Shown in pieces: positions 26,689 through 35,033 of a stretch of DNA of 64,000 nucleotides. How positions within the stretch are numbered: position 1 is the stretch's first letter; every line of letters begins with the position of its first letter. A program made the translations under genes and the position numbers. Location of the stretch: positions 31,522 through 95,521 of the forward strand of contig JAOAHE010000001.1 in NCBI GenBank assembly GCA_026415415.1. Direction: 5' to 3'. Origin of the DNA: Thermodesulfovibrionales bacterium (GTDB taxonomy: Bacteria; Nitrospirota; Thermodesulfovibrionia; Thermodesulfovibrionales; Dissulfurispiraceae). The notes below the pieces were generated by a model. That model saw only the letters and a program-made list of their open reading frames with translations, was not told where the DNA came from and ran no database searches.

Positions 26689-27964
26689 GCGAGACTTCCT
26701 CCCCTTCATGAATCTTTAAAGACAGTGCCTTCATTGCGGCACCTGTGGCATCTTGAACAGACTTAGCAACATCTAAAGGATACTTACTACAGCCTGCAGC
26801 AAATATACCATTACTTGATATACTAAATCCTTCCTCTGTATATTCTACTTTAGGAACTTTCATAGTTGCACCAGAAGGTTCCATCCCTGTCGCTAAAACA
26901 ACTAAGGATGCTTTAGTTTGAATTTTTTCACCCGTAAGCATATCTTCAGCTTCAACTATTACATCATCTGATGATGTGTCTTGTGTTACCTTTGCTACCT
27001 TCCCTTTTATAAATATCACATTAGGGTCTTCTTTAACCTTCCAGTAAAACTGTTCATACTTCCCTGGTGTTCTTATATCAATATAAAAAATATAAATTTT
27101 TGCATCCTTATTCTGTTCTCTTATATATTGAGCTTGTTTCAAAGATGCCATACAACAAATATAAGAACAGAATGCTAAATGATTCTCATCTCTGCTTCCA
27201 GCACACTGCACAAAGATAACTGAATCCACCGGTTTTCCGTCTGAGGGTCGTATAATTTTACCATTTGTTGGTCCATTGGGTGAGGCAAGCCTCTCCATCA
27301 TCATATTAGTGATTACATTTTTTATCTGTCCAAACCCAAGATTGTCTATTTTATTGGCATCATAAGGGTTCCACCCCGTAGCTAAAATTATTGATGTTAC
27401 TTTCTTTGTAATTGTGACAGGTTTCATGTTAAAGTCTATTGCATTATATTTACACGCTTCCATACATGCTTTTTTGCAGTTATTATCACAATGAGCTGCA
27501 TCTACTACATACTTAAGAGGAAATGCTTGATTAAAAGGTAAATAAGCTGCCTTTATCAGATCCATACCAAAATTAAATTCATTTGGTATTGTCTTTGGAC
27601 ATGCCTCCGTACAAGCGTTGCAGGCTGTACAGTTGTCATTAACATACCGGGGGTTTAGTTTAATAGTCACTGTGTAATCGCCTGGGCTACCAGAAATATC
27701 TTCTACCTCAGCCATTGTGTAAAAAGTAATAAGAGGATTTTCTCTAATCCTCCTAAAATTTATCTCTAATCCACAGTTTGGTGGACAAAGTTTTGGAAAA
27801 TACTTATTTAGCTGAGCAACTCTTCCACCTAAATAGGGATTTTTCTCAACAATTATTACCTCTATACCTTTTTCGGCAGCATCAACAGCAGAAGTTAAAC
27901 CGCTAAATCCACCACCAATTACTAATAGGCGAGGTGTGGTGCTTTCACTACTATGTGCTGACAT
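26681..27964 (-). CDS. qmoA: Quinone-interacting membrane-bound oxidoreductase subunit QmoA
   Basis: 427-aa HdrA-like flavoprotein. The FAD site GGGFSGLTSAVDAAE is at residues about 17-31, followed by the GRVAQLNKYFPKLCPPNCG segment typical of QmoA/HdrA. A ferredoxin-like CTACNACTEACP motif occurs near residue 113, followed by a second cysteine cluster (CDNNCKKACMEAC). A second nucleotide-binding region (ATGWNPYDA) follows. It opens the qmoABC operon and has AAAGGAGG upstream. Two strong hairpins separate it from aprA, so qmo may be transcribed separately or only partly with apr. Confidence 0.95.
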   Translation of the reverse strand: MSAHSSESTTPRLLVIGGGFSGLTSAVDAAEKGIEVIIVEKNPYLGGRVAQLNKYFPKLCPPNCGLEINFRRIRENPLITFYTMAEVEDISGSPGDYTVTIKLNPRYVNDNCTACNACTEACPKTIPNEFNFGMDLIKAAYLPFNQAFPLKYVVDAAHCDNNCKKACMEACKYNAIDFNMKPVTITKKVTSIILATGWNPYDANKIDNLGFGQIKNVITNMMMERLASPNGPTNGKIIRPSDGKPVDSVIFVQCAGSRDENHLAFCSYICCMASLKQAQYIREQNKDAKIYIFYIDIRTPGKYEQFYWKVKEDPNVIFIKGKVAKVTQDTSSDDVIVEAEDMLTGEKIQTKASLVVLATGMEPSGATMKVPKVEYTEEGFSISSNGIFAAGCSKYPLDVAKSVQDATGAAMKALSLKIHEGEEVSHG

Positions 27965-28003
27965 TCTTACCTCCTTTGGAACTGTTTAAAAAAAAAGATA
28001 TGT

Positions 28004-28060
28004 AGTATTCTTTAAAGTCTGAAGTGAAAAAAATGCTCACTTCAGACTTTAAAAAATACT
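28004..28060 (-). terminator. Very long hairpin between aprA and qmoA
   Basis: AGTATTCTTTAAAGTCTGAAGTGA and its complement form a 24-bp stem with one mismatch, and a 9-nt loop, lying 40-96 bp upstream of qmoA. The 14-bp inner part is perfect. On the minus strand it follows the aprA terminator, so it may be a second terminator, an RNase III-type processing site or a stabiliser for the qmo mRNA. Confidence 0.6.
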
Positions 28061-28068
28061 ACTATAAA

Positions 28069-28098
28069 AAAAGGAGGGGTATTTTTACCCCTCCTTTT
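28069..28098 (-). terminator. Intrinsic terminator of aprBA
   Basis: AAAAGGAGGGGT and ACCCCTCCTTTT form a perfect 12-bp stem with a 6-nt loop. It lies 9 bp after the aprA stop and is followed by a U-run on the minus strand. Confidence 0.9.
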
Positions 28099-28107
28099 AC
28101 AGGCTAA

Positions 28108-30111
28108 TTATGGGAATATCTGTACATATGGTACTTTCTTGATTTCCCAGGTATTGGTTTCAATATCATAACGGGAGTTGACAAAGCATTTCCAGTTGGC
28201 ATCATCAATAGCAAGGAAGTCTCCTCTATAGTAGTAACCAGGATACCTTGTCTCTTCTCTGAAGAGGATGTGGCGTGCATGTGCCTCAACTGAGAGGATT
28301 CTGTGGTATTGCTCCCAGCATCTGAGAAGCTCATGGAGATTAGCAGCTGCCATCTTGTTGGTGTCTTCCTTAAGCATCTCAAGCTGTTTAAGACCTTCTT
28401 CAAGCATTGTCCTTGAAGTCATATACCAAGTAGCTACACCACCAAAGTACTCATCGGCAATCTTTTGGAGTCTTGCCTGGAGCATTTTGGGTCTGATATA
28501 GTTAGGATTGACAAATGGATCGGTAGATAAAGTCTTATACTTTTCATATACCTCAAAAGGTAGATAGAGCTCAGCAACCATTTCATCGACTGTTACTTTT
28601 GGTGTTGGCTTGAAATCCATATTGTCTAATATGTAAGCTATAGCTGCTTTAGCTGCAATCCTTCCTTCTGCATGTGAGCCTGAAGAGAATTTATGTCCAG
28701 ATGCACCAACGACGTCACCAGCCATAAACAGACCGTTTACTGTTGACATTCTATTGTAGCCCCAGAACCACTCAGGAGGAGTACCAGGGATATCGCCAGG
28801 TCCGCTTACCCAGAAACCTGCGCAACCAGCGTGGGAGCCAAGGAGATAAGGCTCTGTTGGCATAATCTCTGAAGGCTCTTTATCAGGCTCAACATTTTTA
28901 GATGCCCATAAACCAGCTTGACCGATAGCCATATCAAGGAAGTCTTCCCATGCTTCTGCCTCAAGATGGGCGATTTTCTTCTTTGCAGCTTTCTCACCAA
29001 ACTTCTCTATAAAGGTATCGGACATTTTCTTCATTGCAAGATGGGTATTCATAAGAATTGGTCCTTTACCTTTCTTCATGTCAAGCATCATCATATGGTT
29101 TCTGATTGCGGTCCCCATCTTTTCTGCATAAGGGCTGTACAGCTTCTTTGTTTCTTCAAAGTTTTCACCTGTGCAGTAATCTTCTCCTAAAGCATTGGTT
29201 GCCGTAGCTTTGAAGAACAAGAACCAAGCACCGACAGGTCCATAACCATCTTTGAATCTTGCTGGTACGAACCTATTTTCCATCATCGTCATCTCTGCGC
29301 CAACGCTCATACCAAGATAGAATCCTGAGCCTGCATTCCATACAGGATACCATGCTCTACCTTGACCTTCTGCTACTGATCTTGGTCTGAAGCAGTTAAC
29401 TGCACCACCAGCAGCATTTACCATCGCTTTAGCTTTAAAGATGTAAACTTTATTCTCTCTTACACTAAAGCCTGCTGCTGCTGCGACTGTATTAGGTTTA
29501 TTTGCATCTTTAAAGAGTTTTACAATAAACACTCTCTCAAAAAGGTTTTGAGGAACACCGGTAGCTTTTCTATTGTATTCAAGAGCTGATTTTGCAGCTT
29601 CTGCTACTACGACTTTGTAAGATTCACCATTGATCATTATCTGCCATTTTCCAGACCTTACAGGAGTTCCACCATCTTTTAAGAGAGGCTTCCCTTCATC
29701 TCTTGCCTGGAAGCCATCAAGGGAGAATCCATCATCACCTCTTTTCCAAATCGGGAGACCCCACTCCTCAAAAAGGTGTACTGAGTCATCAACGTGTCTT
29801 CCTTGGTCAAATACGAGGTCTTCTCTGATGATGCCCATCAGGTCGCCTCTGACATACCTGACATAGTCTTCTACTTTATTTTCGCCTATGTAGGTATTGA
29901 TTGCTGAAAGTCCCATAGCAACAGCACCGCTTCTGTCAACGGCTGCTTTATCAACCATGGTAACTCTCAATCCCTTAGGGGTTGCCCAACGACATGCTTC
30001 AACTGCCGCACCACAACAAGCCATTCCACCACCGATGAGCAGAAGATCTGTCTCGATCTCAACAACTTCTGGTCTCTGACAATATGAAAAAGTGCAGGTT
30101 TCTTTTTCCAT
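28108..30111 (-). CDS. aprA: Adenylylsulfate reductase alpha subunit
   Basis: 667-aa FAD flavoprotein that reduces adenosine 5'-phosphosulfate to sulfite and AMP in the cytoplasm, and belongs to the fumarate-reductase superfamily. The N-terminal FAD motif is GGGMACCGAAVEACRW. The C-terminal substrate/FAD region includes SSGSHAEGRIAAKAAI, and a family segment HILFREETRYPGYYYRGDF lies near the end. Length fits dissimilatory AprA. It forms a heterodimer with AprB, encoded 12 bp upstream. Direction (reduction rather than sulfur oxidation) is suggested by the qmo and hppA context. Confidence 0.97.
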   Translation of the reverse strand: MEKETCTFSYCQRPEVVEIETDLLLIGGGMACCGAAVEACRWATPKGLRVTMVDKAAVDRSGAVAMGLSAINTYIGENKVEDYVRYVRGDLMGIIREDLVFDQGRHVDDSVHLFEEWGLPIWKRGDDGFSLDGFQARDEGKPLLKDGGTPVRSGKWQIMINGESYKVVVAEAAKSALEYNRKATGVPQNLFERVFIVKLFKDANKPNTVAAAAGFSVRENKVYIFKAKAMVNAAGGAVNCFRPRSVAEGQGRAWYPVWNAGSGFYLGMSVGAEMTMMENRFVPARFKDGYGPVGAWFLFFKATATNALGEDYCTGENFEETKKLYSPYAEKMGTAIRNHMMMLDMKKGKGPILMNTHLAMKKMSDTFIEKFGEKAAKKKIAHLEAEAWEDFLDMAIGQAGLWASKNVEPDKEPSEIMPTEPYLLGSHAGCAGFWVSGPGDIPGTPPEWFWGYNRMSTVNGLFMAGDVVGASGHKFSSGSHAEGRIAAKAAIAYILDNMDFKPTPKVTVDEMVAELYLPFEVYEKYKTLSTDPFVNPNYIRPKMLQARLQKIADEYFGGVATWYMTSRTMLEEGLKQLEMLKEDTNKMAAANLHELLRCWEQYHRILSVEAHARHILFREETRYPGYYYRGDFLAIDDANWKCFVNSRYDIETNTWEIKKVPYVQIFP

Positions 30112-30123
30112 AATTTTCCCTCC

Positions 30124-30543
30124 TTACTCTTTTCTGGCGGGATTATTAAAGAATCCCGGTTCTTTTAACTTTGAAAAATCAGGTTCGGGTTTGCCTGCAT
30201 AAACATCAACAGAACCCTCTGCTGTTAACCTTATTGGGAACTTAAATCTTTTTATAGAACCATTTCTGAATTTAATGGTCCACATAATTGAGTCTGTTCC
30301 TCTTAAAGGAATAACATTAGCACCCATTGGTGCAAAATCTTGATATGCTCTGACCTCTATAGCCTGTTGAGGGCAAATCTTTACGCAGTTATAGCACTCC
30401 CAGCACTGCTCTGGCTCTTGGTTATAAGCTTTCATCAGATCTCTATTCAATACCATTAAGTCATTGGGGCATATATATTGGCATGCAGTTTTATCCTGAG
30501 CTTTGCAGCCATCACATTTCTCGGTTATAACATAGCTTGGCAT
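30124..30543 (-). CDS. aprB: Adenylylsulfate reductase beta subunit
   Basis: 139-aa iron-sulfur protein that passes electrons to AprA. Two [4Fe-4S] clusters are bound by C10, C13, C21, C25 and C47, C50, C53, C57. A beta-rich middle region and a C-terminal tail (KEPGFFNNPARKE), which wraps around AprA in known structures, follow. The tail is short, making the protein a little smaller than many homologues. It has AAAGGAGG upstream. Its leader carries a second, unused Shine-Dalgarno and a perfect inverted repeat after sat. Confidence 0.96.
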   Translation of the reverse strand: MPSYVITEKCDGCKAQDKTACQYICPNDLMVLNRDLMKAYNQEPEQCWECYNCVKICPQQAIEVRAYQDFAPMGANVIPLRGTDSIMWTIKFRNGSIKRFKFPIRLTAEGSVDVYAGKPEPDFSKLKEPGFFNNPARKE

Positions 30544-30627
30544 AATTAAACCTCCTTTTCTGTTAATATGTGTAAATAATTAAAAATAGTGTATTAAATG
30601 TTATTTCTGAACCTACTATCCTCTTTG

Positions 30628-30640
30628 CTCACCTCCTTTT
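30628..30640 (-). promoter_or_regulatory. Unoccupied strong Shine-Dalgarno (STAB-SD-like) in the aprB leader
   Basis: AAAAGGAGGTGAG on the minus strand lies about 85 nt upstream of aprB, which has its own AAAGGAGG. An overlapping GTG would open only 12 codons. It matches the full anti-SD complement AAGGAGGTGA. Confidence 0.45.
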
Positions 30641-30650
30641 GTTTTATTTA

Positions 30651-30686
30651 CAGTAGCGGTAGTTAACTAATGAAATACCGCTACTG
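30651..30686 (-). terminator. Hairpin between sat and aprB
   Basis: CAGTAGCGGTA and TACCGCTACTG form a perfect 11-bp stem with a 14-nt loop, 21 bp after the sat stop. No U-run follows, so it may be a weak terminator or a processing site allowing different sat and apr levels. Confidence 0.55.
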
Positions 30687-30707
30687 CTTTATCAAAAAAC
30701 TAATTTT

Positions 30708-31928
30708 TTACTTGCTTTCTCCTTCTGCATACTTATGCAGCTTAACTTCCACTTTTTCGGTCAAGCCTTGATAGTACTCTTGCAAGATCTTTAAAACTTC
30801 TGGTCTGCTAAACTGAGGTGATACAGGTTGACCTTCGGAGAGCATCTTTCTAAGTTTTGTTCCACTCAAAAGAACCCTATCATCTTTGCCATGAGGACAT
30901 GTCTTCATTGAAGCCATACCATCGCACTTGTAGCAATAAAAGGTCCAATCTATCTTTAATGGTTTTGTCTCTAATGCATCCTTGGGGATTTCATCAAAAA
31001 TCTTCTGAGCATCAAAAGGTCCATAATACTCACCTACGCCTGCATGATCCCTACCAACTATTAAATGGCTACAGCCGTAATTCTGTCTAAATAACGCATG
31101 CAAGAGTGCCTCACGAGGACCTGCGTATCTCATATCAAGAGGATATCCAGCTTGGATACAAGTATCTTTAACAAAGTAGTGCTCAACTAAGGTATTGATT
31201 GCTCTTACCCTGACTTCTGCAGGGATATCACCTGGTTTCAATTTTCCTAAAAGTTGGTGAATTAAGACGCCATCACAAATCTCAATAGCGATCTTTGCAA
31301 GATACTCGTGAGATCTATGCATTGGATTTCTTAATTGTAAAGCGGCTACTGTACTCCAGCCTTTCTCCTCAAAAAGCTTACGAGTCTCATGAGGTCTCAT
31401 GTAAATGCCAGCATACTCTACAGGGAAGGAGCCTTCACTTAAAACTTTGACTGTTCCTGCTAAGTTGACAGCCTCTTGGTTCATTACCATAGCTACGCCA
31501 GGATGCTCCATATCTGTGGTTCTGAAAATATGCTTACACTCAAACTCTTTATCAATTTTATATTTTTCTGTGACTTTCATTGTAGCCATTATCTCGCCAG
31601 ATTCCTCATCTACCAGAGCAATTTCTTCACCTATCTTAATGCTGTCTGCTTGCCCTTCAGTTGTAGAGACTGTAATAGGAATAGGCCAAAAAGTGCCATC
31701 AGCTAACTTGTAGTCGGTGCAAACGCTTTTCCAATCATCATATCCCATGAAACCTTCAAGGGGGGTAAAACCACCAATGCCTAACATTATGAGGTCACCG
31801 GTTTCTCTGGACGTGATTCTAACTTGAGTTAGTGTCTTTGCTTTTGCCTTTTCTGCTTCAAGTTCAGCGCCTGAAAGAAGAAGAGGTTTCAATTTTTTCT
31901 CTTTGCCATGTGGGTTTACTAATGCCAT
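30708..31928 (-). CDS. sat: ATP sulfurylase (sulfate adenylyltransferase)
   Basis: 406-aa enzyme that activates sulfate with ATP to form APS and pyrophosphate. The nucleotide-binding [10 protein letters not shown] is at residues 198-207 and the second motif [12 protein letters not shown] at 292-303. A zinc site typical of prokaryotic dissimilatory Sat is formed by C332, C335, C344 and H346. No APS kinase domain is fused. It is upstream of aprBA on the same strand, and a nearby hppA removes the pyrophosphate. ATG 31928 has AGGAGG. Confidence 0.97.
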   Translation of the reverse strand: MALVNPHGKEKKLKPLLLSGAELEAEKAKAKTLTQVRITSRETGDLIMLGIGGFTPLEGFMGYDDWKSVCTDYKLADGTFWPIPITVSTTEGQADSIKIGEEIALVDEESGEIMATMKVTEKYKIDKEFECKHIFRTTDMEHPGVAMVMNQEAVNLAGTVKVLSEGSFPVEYAGIYMRPHETRKLFEEKGWSTVAALQLRNPMHRSHEYLAKIAIEICDGVLIHQLLGKLKPGDIPAEVRVRAINTLVEHYFVKDTCIQAGYPLDMRYAGPREALLHALFRQNYGCSHLIVGRDHAGVGEYYGPFDAQKIFDEIPKDALETKPLKIDWTFYCYKCDGMASMKTCPHGKDDRVLLSGTKLRKMLSEGQPVSPQFSRPEVLKILQEYYQGLTEKVEVKLHKYAEGESK

Positions 31929-32052
31929 ATAACTTCCTCCTAATTTAATCTTTTTTTGAACGCCAATGAAAACATCTTATTAGATTTATTCTACTTTTTA
32001 TTAATTTTGCCCTTCTGCATCAATAGTAAATACTAAAAGTACTAAAAGATTG

Positions 32053-32700
32053 TTACTTTAGACCTAAAGCTGCACATATGTTTGCAAAAATTTCATCAAT
32101 GCTTCCTGTGCCATCAACAGACTTAAGAATACCCTTTTTCTTATAGTAATCAAAAAGTGGAGCGGTTTGAGCGTTATAAACATCAAGCCTCTTTCTTATA
32201 GTCTCTTCTTTATCGTCATCTCTCTGAAATAGCTCTCCACCACATTTGTCACAAACGCCTTCCTTTTTAGGGGCATTAAAATAAATATTGAACATCTGGC
32301 CACAAGCTTTACATGTCCTTCTGCCTGTTAGCCTTTTCATAAGATCATCAAAAGGAACATCTACACTCACAGCCGCATCAAGTTGCATATTTAAAGATTC
32401 AAGCATCTTATCAAGGGCCTCAGCTTGTGCTGTGTTTCTTGGGAAACCGTCAAGTATATAACCTTTTTTACAATCATCTTGTTTGAGCCTTTCCTCAACC
32501 ATCCCTAAGACGACTCTATCAGGAACAAGTTCCCCTTTGTCCATGTAAGATTTAGCTTCTTTGCCAAGGGCTGTTCCTGCGGCAACAGCAGCTCGCAAAA
32601 GATCTCCTGTAGAAATTTGAGGGATTGAATATTTCTCAACAAGCTTTTTTGCCTGAGTCCCCTTTCCCGCTCCAGGTGCACCTAAGAAAACTAATTTCAT
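32053..32700 (-). CDS. adk: Adenylate kinase, zinc-lid type
   Basis: 215-aa enzyme that converts AMP and ATP to two ADP. P-loop GAPGAGKGTQ is at residues 7-16, DGFPRN at 84-89, and the long LID domain carries a Cys4 zinc site (C130, C133, C150, C153). It lies just upstream of sat; AMP from APS reduction must be recycled by this enzyme, so the neighbourhood is metabolically coherent. ATG at 32700 with GGAGGG upstream. Confidence 0.97.
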   Translation of the reverse strand: MKLVFLGAPGAGKGTQAKKLVEKYSIPQISTGDLLRAAVAAGTALGKEAKSYMDKGELVPDRVVLGMVEERLKQDDCKKGYILDGFPRNTAQAEALDKMLESLNMQLDAAVSVDVPFDDLMKRLTGRRTCKACGQMFNIYFNAPKKEGVCDKCGGELFQRDDDKEETIRKRLDVYNAQTAPLFDYYKKKGILKSVDGTGSIDEIFANICAALGLK

Positions 32701-32826
32701 GAGAAACCCTCCAAATTGAAATAATTTTCAAAACGAAAAGGCTATAAATTTTTGAAGTATAAGATAATTTAATTGAAGATGACGATGATTACAAATTAAA
32801 AAATGTAATTTAATTATTGAATTTAT

Positions 32827-33438
32827 TTATGTATTATCTCTTTGCTTATTAAGATATTTCCTTAGATAATTTTTAAGCTTTAGTAATGCTTGTTTTCTGT
32901 GACTGATAGAATCTTTCTGATCAGCAGACATTTCTGCAAAAGTCTTTTCCTGACCTAATGGATAAAAAATTGGATCATAACCAAACCCACTTCTACCCTT
33001 TGGTTCCTCTGCAATTTTACCATACACATATCCAAAGAAAGTCTCTTTTTGACCATCTGGAAAGGCAATAGCTATACAACAGACAAACCTTGCTGTCCTT
33101 TTCTCGGCAGGTACCCCTTTAAGTTCAAAAAGCAGTTTAGCAATATTTTCAGCATCTGAAGCTTCCATGCCTGCATAATAAGCTGATATCACACCTGGTC
33201 TTCCATCTAAGGCATCTACCTCAAGTCCTGAATCATCTGCTATTGCTACTAAGCCGGTATGTTTTGCAACAGTTGTTGCTTTCTTCAAAGCATTTCCTTC
33301 AAAAGAGTCTTTATCTTCAATAACTTCTGGGCAGTCAGGGAAAGAATCAAGGGTAAGTATACGAAATGAAGTATCTCCTAATATTCTTTGAAGTTCCTGT
33401 GCTTTTTTTACATTCCTCGTTGCAAGAACAATATCCAT
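32827..33438 (-). CDS. rdgB: XTP/dITP pyrophosphatase (RdgB/HAM1)
   Basis: Removes non-canonical purine nucleotides such as dITP and XTP from the pool. The N-terminal [16 protein letters not shown], the [10 protein letters not shown] segment, [23 protein letters not shown] and [10 protein letters not shown] are family hallmarks. I use ATG 33438 (203 aa), since the family begins with the (K/D)IVLATxN strand; a TTG start 12 codons earlier has no better ribosome site. A divergent promoter region (33439-33606) separates it from the FMN enzyme. Confidence 0.93.
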   Translation of the reverse strand: MDIVLATRNVKKAQELQRILGDTSFRILTLDSFPDCPEVIEDKDSFEGNALKKATTVAKHTGLVAIADDSGLEVDALDGRPGVISAYYAGMEASDAENIAKLLFELKGVPAEKRTARFVCCIAIAFPDGQKETFFGYVYGKIAEEPKGRSGFGYDPIFYPLGQEKTFAEMSADQKDSISHRKQALLKLKNYLRKYLNKQRDNT

Positions 33439-33606
33439 TCTATCAAGTATAATATTTTCTTTTTTTTTAATCAAATAGCTTCAATTGTAGTGATATGCTC
33501 CCTTTCTTGATAGGGTAGTTTCAGCAATTCTTTATATTGACTAAAAAAGAAAAATTTATTAGTCTATTAACTCTTACTATGTTAAGCTATGATGGGAGAA
33601 TACTTT

Positions 33607-34626
33607 ATGGATATTAATGAAATAAAACAAATAGCAAGAGAGAAACTTAAAGGCTTCTGCAGAGTCTGTAATTTTTGCGATGGCAAAGCCTGCTCAGGTG
33701 AAATACCAGGCATGGGAGGCATCGGCACAGGTAACTCCTTTAGAGCAAATATAGAGGCATTAGCTAAATTAAAACTAAACATGCGCACTATTCATGATGT
33801 AAAAAACCCTAAAACAGAGACCACAATTTTTAATGAAAAGATTAGTTTTCCAGTTCTTTCTGCCCCTATGACAGGTGCCTCCTACAATATGGGAGGCCAA
33901 CTTACTGAGGCAGAATTTATTGATGACATAATCTCAGGCTCTATATTAGCTGAGACCTTAGGTATGTGCGGAGATGGAGCTGACCCTGCATTTTTTCAAA
34001 GTGGATTAGAGGCAATAAAAAAAAACAATGGTAAAGGAATAGCAATTATTAAACCAAGATTGAACGAAGAAATCATTAAAAGAATTAGGCTTGCAGAAGA
34101 TTCTGGGTGCATCGCCATCGGCATTGATATTGATGCAGCGGGATTAATAATAATGACTATGAAAGGTCAGCCTGTTGAGACAAAAACCCCCAAAGAACTT
34201 CGTCAACTTATTTCATCCACATCCCTACCATTCATAGTCAAAGGTATAATGACCCTTGATGAAGCAATAATAGCATCAGATTGTGGAGCTTCTGCAATTG
34301 TAGTTTCTAACCATGGTGGAAGAATACTTGACTATACCCCAGGTGCTGCAGATGTATTAGAAAATATAGCTTCCCATTTAAAAGGTAAAATTACTATTTT
34401 AGCTGATGGAGGAGTAAGAAGTGGTTCAGATGTATTAAAACTACTCTCTTTGGGTGCTGATGCCGTGCTTATTGGAAGACCACTTATAGTAGGAGCATTT
34501 GGAGGCAGAAAAGAAGGAGTAAAAACTATTCTTAATAAAATCAAAACCGAACTAAAACATGCAATGCTTCTTACTGGGACAAAAGATGTAAGATCAGTAA
34601 GTAAAAACATCATCGCAAAATTGTAA
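33607..34626 (+). CDS. FMN-dependent alpha-hydroxy-acid dehydrogenase-like protein
   Basis: 339-aa TIM-barrel protein of the lactate/glycolate oxidase superfamily. FMN and substrate residues are seen in SAPMTGAS (about residues 85-92), the GIDIDAAG strand, FIVKGIMTLDEA (lysine), SNHGGR with the catalytic histidine, and ADGGVRSG followed by LIGRP. An unusual N-terminus carries CRVCNFCDGKACSG; these cysteines might bind metal. Comparable proteins occur in clostridia and other anaerobes, where an oxygen-using oxidase is unlikely. Physiological substrate unknown. ATG 33607 has GGGAG 8 nt upstream, preferred over ATG 33589. Confidence 0.85.
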   Translation: MDINEIKQIAREKLKGFCRVCNFCDGKACSGEIPGMGGIGTGNSFRANIEALAKLKLNMRTIHDVKNPKTETTIFNEKISFPVLSAPMTGASYNMGGQLTEAEFIDDIISGSILAETLGMCGDGADPAFFQSGLEAIKKNNGKGIAIIKPRLNEEIIKRIRLAEDSGCIAIGIDIDAAGLIIMTMKGQPVETKTPKELRQLISSTSLPFIVKGIMTLDEAIIASDCGASAIVVSNHGGRILDYTPGAADVLENIASHLKGKITILADGGVRSGSDVLKLLSLGADAVLIGRPLIVGAFGGRKEGVKTILNKIKTELKHAMLLTGTKDVRSVSKNIIAKL

Positions 34627-35033
34627 TAGTTAGTTTTTAAACAAACTAAGTAAAGATTAATTCTACACTCTGGAGTTATATTTACATTTTTGACCCAAAA
34701 TAAAAAAAATATTTAATCACTTAAAATTTTTTTTCTTCACTAATTATATATGAGTTAGAAAAATATCAATGCTCAATTAATCAAAGAAAGATCAAAGCAG
34801 TTCAGTGCTGAAGAAACACCTTTTTCTATTTCTCTGAAAGCTCTAACTGTTCTTATCAGTTAAACAAGTCTTCTGTGGTGCAAAAGCAACACAAAGCTAT
34901 TTTCATTGAATACTATGCTGTTTTGTAATTTTTATCAGCAGATATTGATAGATGCTTTTTAAGTATTGATAATAATTTACCATACGTGATATAAATCAAA
35001 AAGTAGGTCATAAAAATAAAAATGGAAAATTAA
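34627..35033 (+). other. Intergenic region, no gene seen
   Basis: 407 bp of AT-rich sequence. I see no ORF of note, no strong hairpin and no known RNA motif. It presumably holds the end of the FMN enzyme transcript and the promoter of the secreted protein. Confidence 0.6.
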
